DNA from: Sarcocystis neurona
Taxonomy: Eukaryota > Apicomplexa > Conoidasida > Eucoccidiorida > Sarcocystidae
NCBI GenBank assembly: GCA_000727475.1
Contig: KL647307.1
Location: forward strand, 1,022,701 to 1,086,700
Direction of reading: 5' to 3'
Length of the DNA stretch: 64,000 bases
Under the pieces are notes generated by a model. The model saw only the letters and a program-made list of their open reading frames with translations, was not told where the DNA came from and ran no database searches. Of the stretch, positions 60,937-64,000 are shown one piece after another. Within the stretch, counting starts at the first letter, position 1. Each line of letters starts with the position of its first letter. Made by a program: the position numbers and the translations under genes.

Positions 60937-63240
60937 CTAGCACTTTTTACGGCTCATGTGGTCATAAATGACGAACTGAATGTATTCGTTTGTTTCAATT
61001 TCGTGCCTTTTGGAGTTGTCTCCCGGGTCGCCCTGTGGATCCACATTGATAGATTTACGATCTCTTCTGTGTTTGAACAGAAGGCCAAGTTGTTGGTCCG
61101 GAACTACCAGGAAGTGGGAACTGTCGTTGATGCAGCAGAAGTTGGTATCCCAGTTGCAATAAGAGAGGTCGCTTGGTTTAGGCAGTAATCTGAGGACGCC
61201 AAATAGAAGAATGAACTGAAGATTCGACTTGGGTCTTCTAGAACAAGTAGCGGAGTTCATGGTACAGAAACAGCTAGAACGCAACGTGGCGCTGCCTTGC
61301 CTTTCAGGCATTATACTTTTGTGGGCAAAAACGGCAAAAGACCAGCCGAAGACGTAAAGGCGCTTTGACGTGTTGCTGGAGCTGTTCGTGGTGCATCGTG
61401 TTCGCTGGTGTTTGGTAGTATATGTGGCTGTGCTACGTTGCTCCCCATAGCCTGCTGTGCTACCAGTCGACAGAGAGCGTCTCTTCCGGCTGGTATGGTC
61501 ATAGATGACGAACTAAATGTATCTTTTTCAAGTTGCCTCCCGAGTCGCCTTCTGGATCCACATAACTGCATATATCCGTATAACTGTGTACAGGGGACAT
61601 ACATTATGTGCATTGAAGCATCTCAGATGGCCACGCTCCACAACGTAAAGCACAAGAAGTAGGACCTCGCCTGGTCTTTTTGTGGGACCTCGCTGCATCT
61701 GAAATATTCTTTAAAATCTGTGTTCCGCCGTGGTTTAATGTATTACTCAAGCATGTTGCACATGAAAATTTTCCTGTTACTAATGTCTGCAACAGCAGAA
61801 ATGTGGTGATAATACGCCGAGTGTCTCATTCCACGTCGAAGATTCAACTTATCGATGGTGGAACACCTCACTAAAAACGTCAAAAGCATTTTCTACAAAG
61901 CTTCATTCAGGCGTCTGCGCAGATGACATGACCAGCCGGCCGCTGGCACGCCACAAGAGATCAGTGGCGTCCGGTGTAGGGGGAGGCAACTTCTGACAAT
62001 GAGGGAAGGAGTTGACCACTCAAGCAGCTCTCTCCCGGCGAAGCACGTCACTATTGCTAGCTGCATCTACATCGTACACGTCCCACAGAGGTGCCTCGTA
62101 CTACGTTCTGATGATCATCAACTCGGCGGCCCACTTACCCCCTTGTGTCAGACATCGCTGTGGCAATTTTCCGGTCGCCTCGATTGTAGTCAACGTCGTT
62201 TCATACCTTTTTTTCTTCTCAAAGTACAATGCGAAATTTTCTTTCTTAAGCCTCTCGCCGTAGTCGATATATCCGCTGATTTCCTGGCCGCGCTTGTTGA
62301 TATCCCGAACAAATATAATACTGGACAGTTTTCCACTCTTCACCAGATCCTCCCGAGCTGCCAAGTGCCGGAAAACGACACTGTCATTCAGGTACTTACC
62401 ACTGCTGCAGAGCTGCGTACGGGGATTGCTGTGCGCAGCGCGCAAGGCAACCTCTACTTGTTCTTTGGCTTGGTAGAATGCCTCACGGGACAGCACATTG
62501 CCTGCAGTAATCGACTCACGGAGCCGATGGTTCAGGTTGCCGTGAAGGCTGACACGCGTCTGCGTCCTGAGTGTATTGTCTCAAAAACTCCTCTGAGACG
62601 CAGTGCGTGAATAAATTGGCTTTCCCGCGATGTCGACTGCATGTCAACAGGAGTGTTTCACAGAAGTCGTACCTCGTAAGCATCCTATCTCGACAAGCTG
62701 TCGCGCTAGCTGCTCCTGCACGTGCCCCAGGACAGGGTACAAGGCACTCGCACGGCCCGAAGCGTTTTGAAAATACATTGAAGGAATTTTTAACTATCGA
62801 CGAACCTATAGGACATGTAATCACGCGTAATGGGCGGGACGCGCCAACACTCTCAGCACCGTCTCTACCGAGCTCTCTGTTAACACTCGCGGATCAACTG
62901 TGGCGCCACTGTATTCACCGGCGCACGCTGGGTAAGAGGGGAAGATGAGGTCTCTCTTACGTATGACAAATGCAAGCAACTTTAGCTCAGGTGTTCCATG
63001 TTTGCAATGCTCGTGATCTACAGTGGACTAGTTTTGACTACTCTTTGTGCGTATGCTGCGCAGTACAAAGTGGTGTCCTGTGTTGCGGTCGAGTGTCTAA
63101 GCGCACTTCGCTGTAGCATAATGGGTAAGCTTGCTGAGTCAGCTATTCCACACCTCCTCAAGGTAGAAGCGATCAGTGTCAGTAATGTGCGAATCCAAAT
63201 AGTCTTCGTAGGACTCAAACTCTAGTAGAGCTTCATCCAT
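60937..63240 (-). CDS. CFAP299: Cilia- and flagella-associated protein 299 (C4orf22 family)
   Basis: CFAP299 is a conserved protein of ciliated eukaryotes, here expected in the flagella of male gametes. Four minus-strand exons join in phase: 63240-63154, 62715-62673, 62501-62207 and 61189-60937 (TAG), giving 225 residues, close to the family length of about 230. Exon 1: MDEALLEFESYEDYLDSHIT then FYLEE. Exon 2, only 43 bases: EQLARQLVEIG. Exon 3: LSREAFYQAKEQVE, TQLCSSGK, SGKLSSIIFVRD and GQEISGYIDYGERLK. Exon 4: RLLPKPSDLSYCNWD, GLLFKHRRDRKSINVDP, PGDNSKRHEIET and FVIYDHMSRKK at the C-terminus. Every block of the family is present in order. Intron 3 (61190-62206) contains a decayed second copy of part of exon 4. 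Confidence 0.95.
61498..61564 (-). pseudogene. Decayed duplicate of part of CFAP299 exon 4
   Basis: Bases 61498-61564 match 60961-61046 of CFAP299 exon 4 (GTCATANATGACGAACT, AATGTAT, then GAGTCGCC or GGGTCGCC and TGGATCCACAT), with about 20 bases deleted and several substitutions. Read on the minus strand it begins like exon 4 (VDPEGDSGG against VDPQGDPGD) and then loses the frame. It lies inside intron 3, upstream of the functional exon. Confidence 0.85.
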
Positions 63241-63760
63241 TGTGACACTTCTCCCCTGCTCAGAAATCTTCTAGGTACATGGTGCGGTCCAGTTCTTGCC
63301 GTTGAAGTTGTTCAATGAAAGCCGCCAAATGCTGGCAATGCGCTGAATCGGGCACGCTAATCTCTTTGTCAAAACGGGAGACCAGCGGGTGGAATCCACT
63401 CCGGAAAACTCACATGAAGGGGATCATAGAGGTTCTCTATATGCTTCGTACCCTTCCACTTCCGTTGCTACTGCAACTATAATTGACCTCATGCGGAGTA
63501 CGACACCACTGCTGCGGGTCACGAGTGTTGTCACTGAGGGCATGGCAGTCCGTAAGTGAAAGGCATGGAGGATCGCTGTATTATACAACGTATAGCTCCG
63601 AAAGGGGAATTTCGGAAAAGGCGCTGGTCGTGACAGTAAACTCGCATCAAAACAACCGACACTTCGTGACTCTATGCTTGCACTGCTGCCCCCGCTCAAG
63701 CAGTATGCAATAGTGTCACTGCCCCACACTTTCCAGTGGACGAGTCAAAAAGTGTGTGCC
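63241..63760. other. Intergenic stretch upstream of CFAP299
   Basis: Presumed promoter region of CFAP299 on the minus strand and of any gene starting at 63769 on the plus strand. No regulatory motif could be assigned. ORFs at 63424-63729 (minus) and 63483-63713 (plus) are overlapping shadows without motif. Confidence 0.5.
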
Positions 63761-63881
63761 AGAGTCGCATGAGCGACACCCAGCCGACAGATGCTGGTTA
63801 CTCGAATTCTGATTTGCGTCTCTTGAGGCATGAGCGATACCCAGCGGACAGCTGCTGGTTAGCCAAAATACGAAACGCGTT
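63760..63881. repeat. 61-bp imperfect tandem repeat
   Basis: GCATGAGCGACACCCAGCCG at about 63768 recurs as GCATGAGCGATACCCAGCGG at about 63829. Both are followed by ACAG.TGCTGGTTA and a shared CGT.TCTT.AGGCA. The period of 61 is not a multiple of three. Confidence 0.85.
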
Positions 63882-64000
63882 TCTTCAGGCAGGAGAAGTT
63901 AAGAACAATTCAATCCCAGATGTCTTTCCCCGGGGAATCGCTACGTTTAGGGAACTAAGAGGAACCACTTCGGCCTCCACGTCGGTCCGTGCCTCCTACA
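63769..64000 (+). CDS. Open frame running off the right edge
   Basis: An ATG at 63769 opens 77 codons without a stop to the window end (MSDTQPTDAGYSNSDLRLLR then IRNAFLQAGEV). It overlaps a 61-bp tandem repeat whose period would break the frame between copies, which argues against a repeat-encoded protein. It could be the first exon of a gene beyond the window. No motif. Confidence 0.25.
   Translation, partial: MSDTQPTDAGYSNSDLRLLRHERYPADSCWLAKIRNAFLQAGEVKNNSIPDVFPRGIATFRELRGTTSASTSVRASY

Noticed and set aside
1..64000. tRNA, rRNA, CRISPR, transposon or retroviral sequence
   Set aside because: No cloverleaf, rRNA core, spacer array, transposase, reverse transcriptase or long terminal repeat was recognised by eye on either strand.

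Overview
This is nuclear DNA from an apicomplexan parasite, almost certainly a coccidian (the Toxoplasma/Sarcocystis/Eimeria group). The evidence is a rhoptry-type kinase, a CPW-WPC domain protein (a family known from apicomplexans and their relatives), intron-rich genes with clean GT-AG junctions, about 50% GC, AT/AC microsatellites and sparse genes. Genus and species cannot be fixed from the sequence alone. No bacterial features, rRNA, tRNA or CRISPR were seen.

Layout, left to right. At 326-2047 (+) lie the last three exons of the TFIIH helicase XPD, whose 5' part is outside the window. At 5298-8369 (+) is a gene of about 18 mostly tiny exons encoding a secreted protein with five CPW-WPC domains. 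At 12644-19824 (+) is the six-exon mRNA-export helicase UAP56/Sub2. At 22741-24900 (+) is a single-exon rhoptry-family kinase. At 28030-28924 (+) and 31222-32941 (+) are two probable multi-exon genes of unknown function. At 37194-42772 (+) is a large gene joining an F-box to a ZAR1-like 3CxxC zinc finger and a glutamine-rich tail. At 44153-45155 (+) there may be a small membrane-protein gene. On the minus strand lie an eight-exon Spinster-like MFS transporter (46822-51431), a single-exon 5'-nucleotidase-family metallophosphoesterase (55606-57912) and the flagellar protein gene CFAP299 in four exons (60937-63240). A 546-base assembly gap sits at 54076-54621.

The genes do not form an operon or pathway. 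They mix housekeeping functions (XPD, UAP56, transporter, nucleotidase) with parasite stage-specific ones (rhoptry kinase, CPW-WPC surface protein, and CFAP299, which only makes sense in flagellated microgametes).

Many exons here are 28-120 bases and lack a start codon, so they were found by translating between splice sites and matching family consensus and splice phase. A recurring theme is short direct duplication (33-128 base period) in non-coding DNA. Two of these duplications copied an exon that then decayed: CFAP299 exon 4, and an exon of the gene near 28.6 kb.
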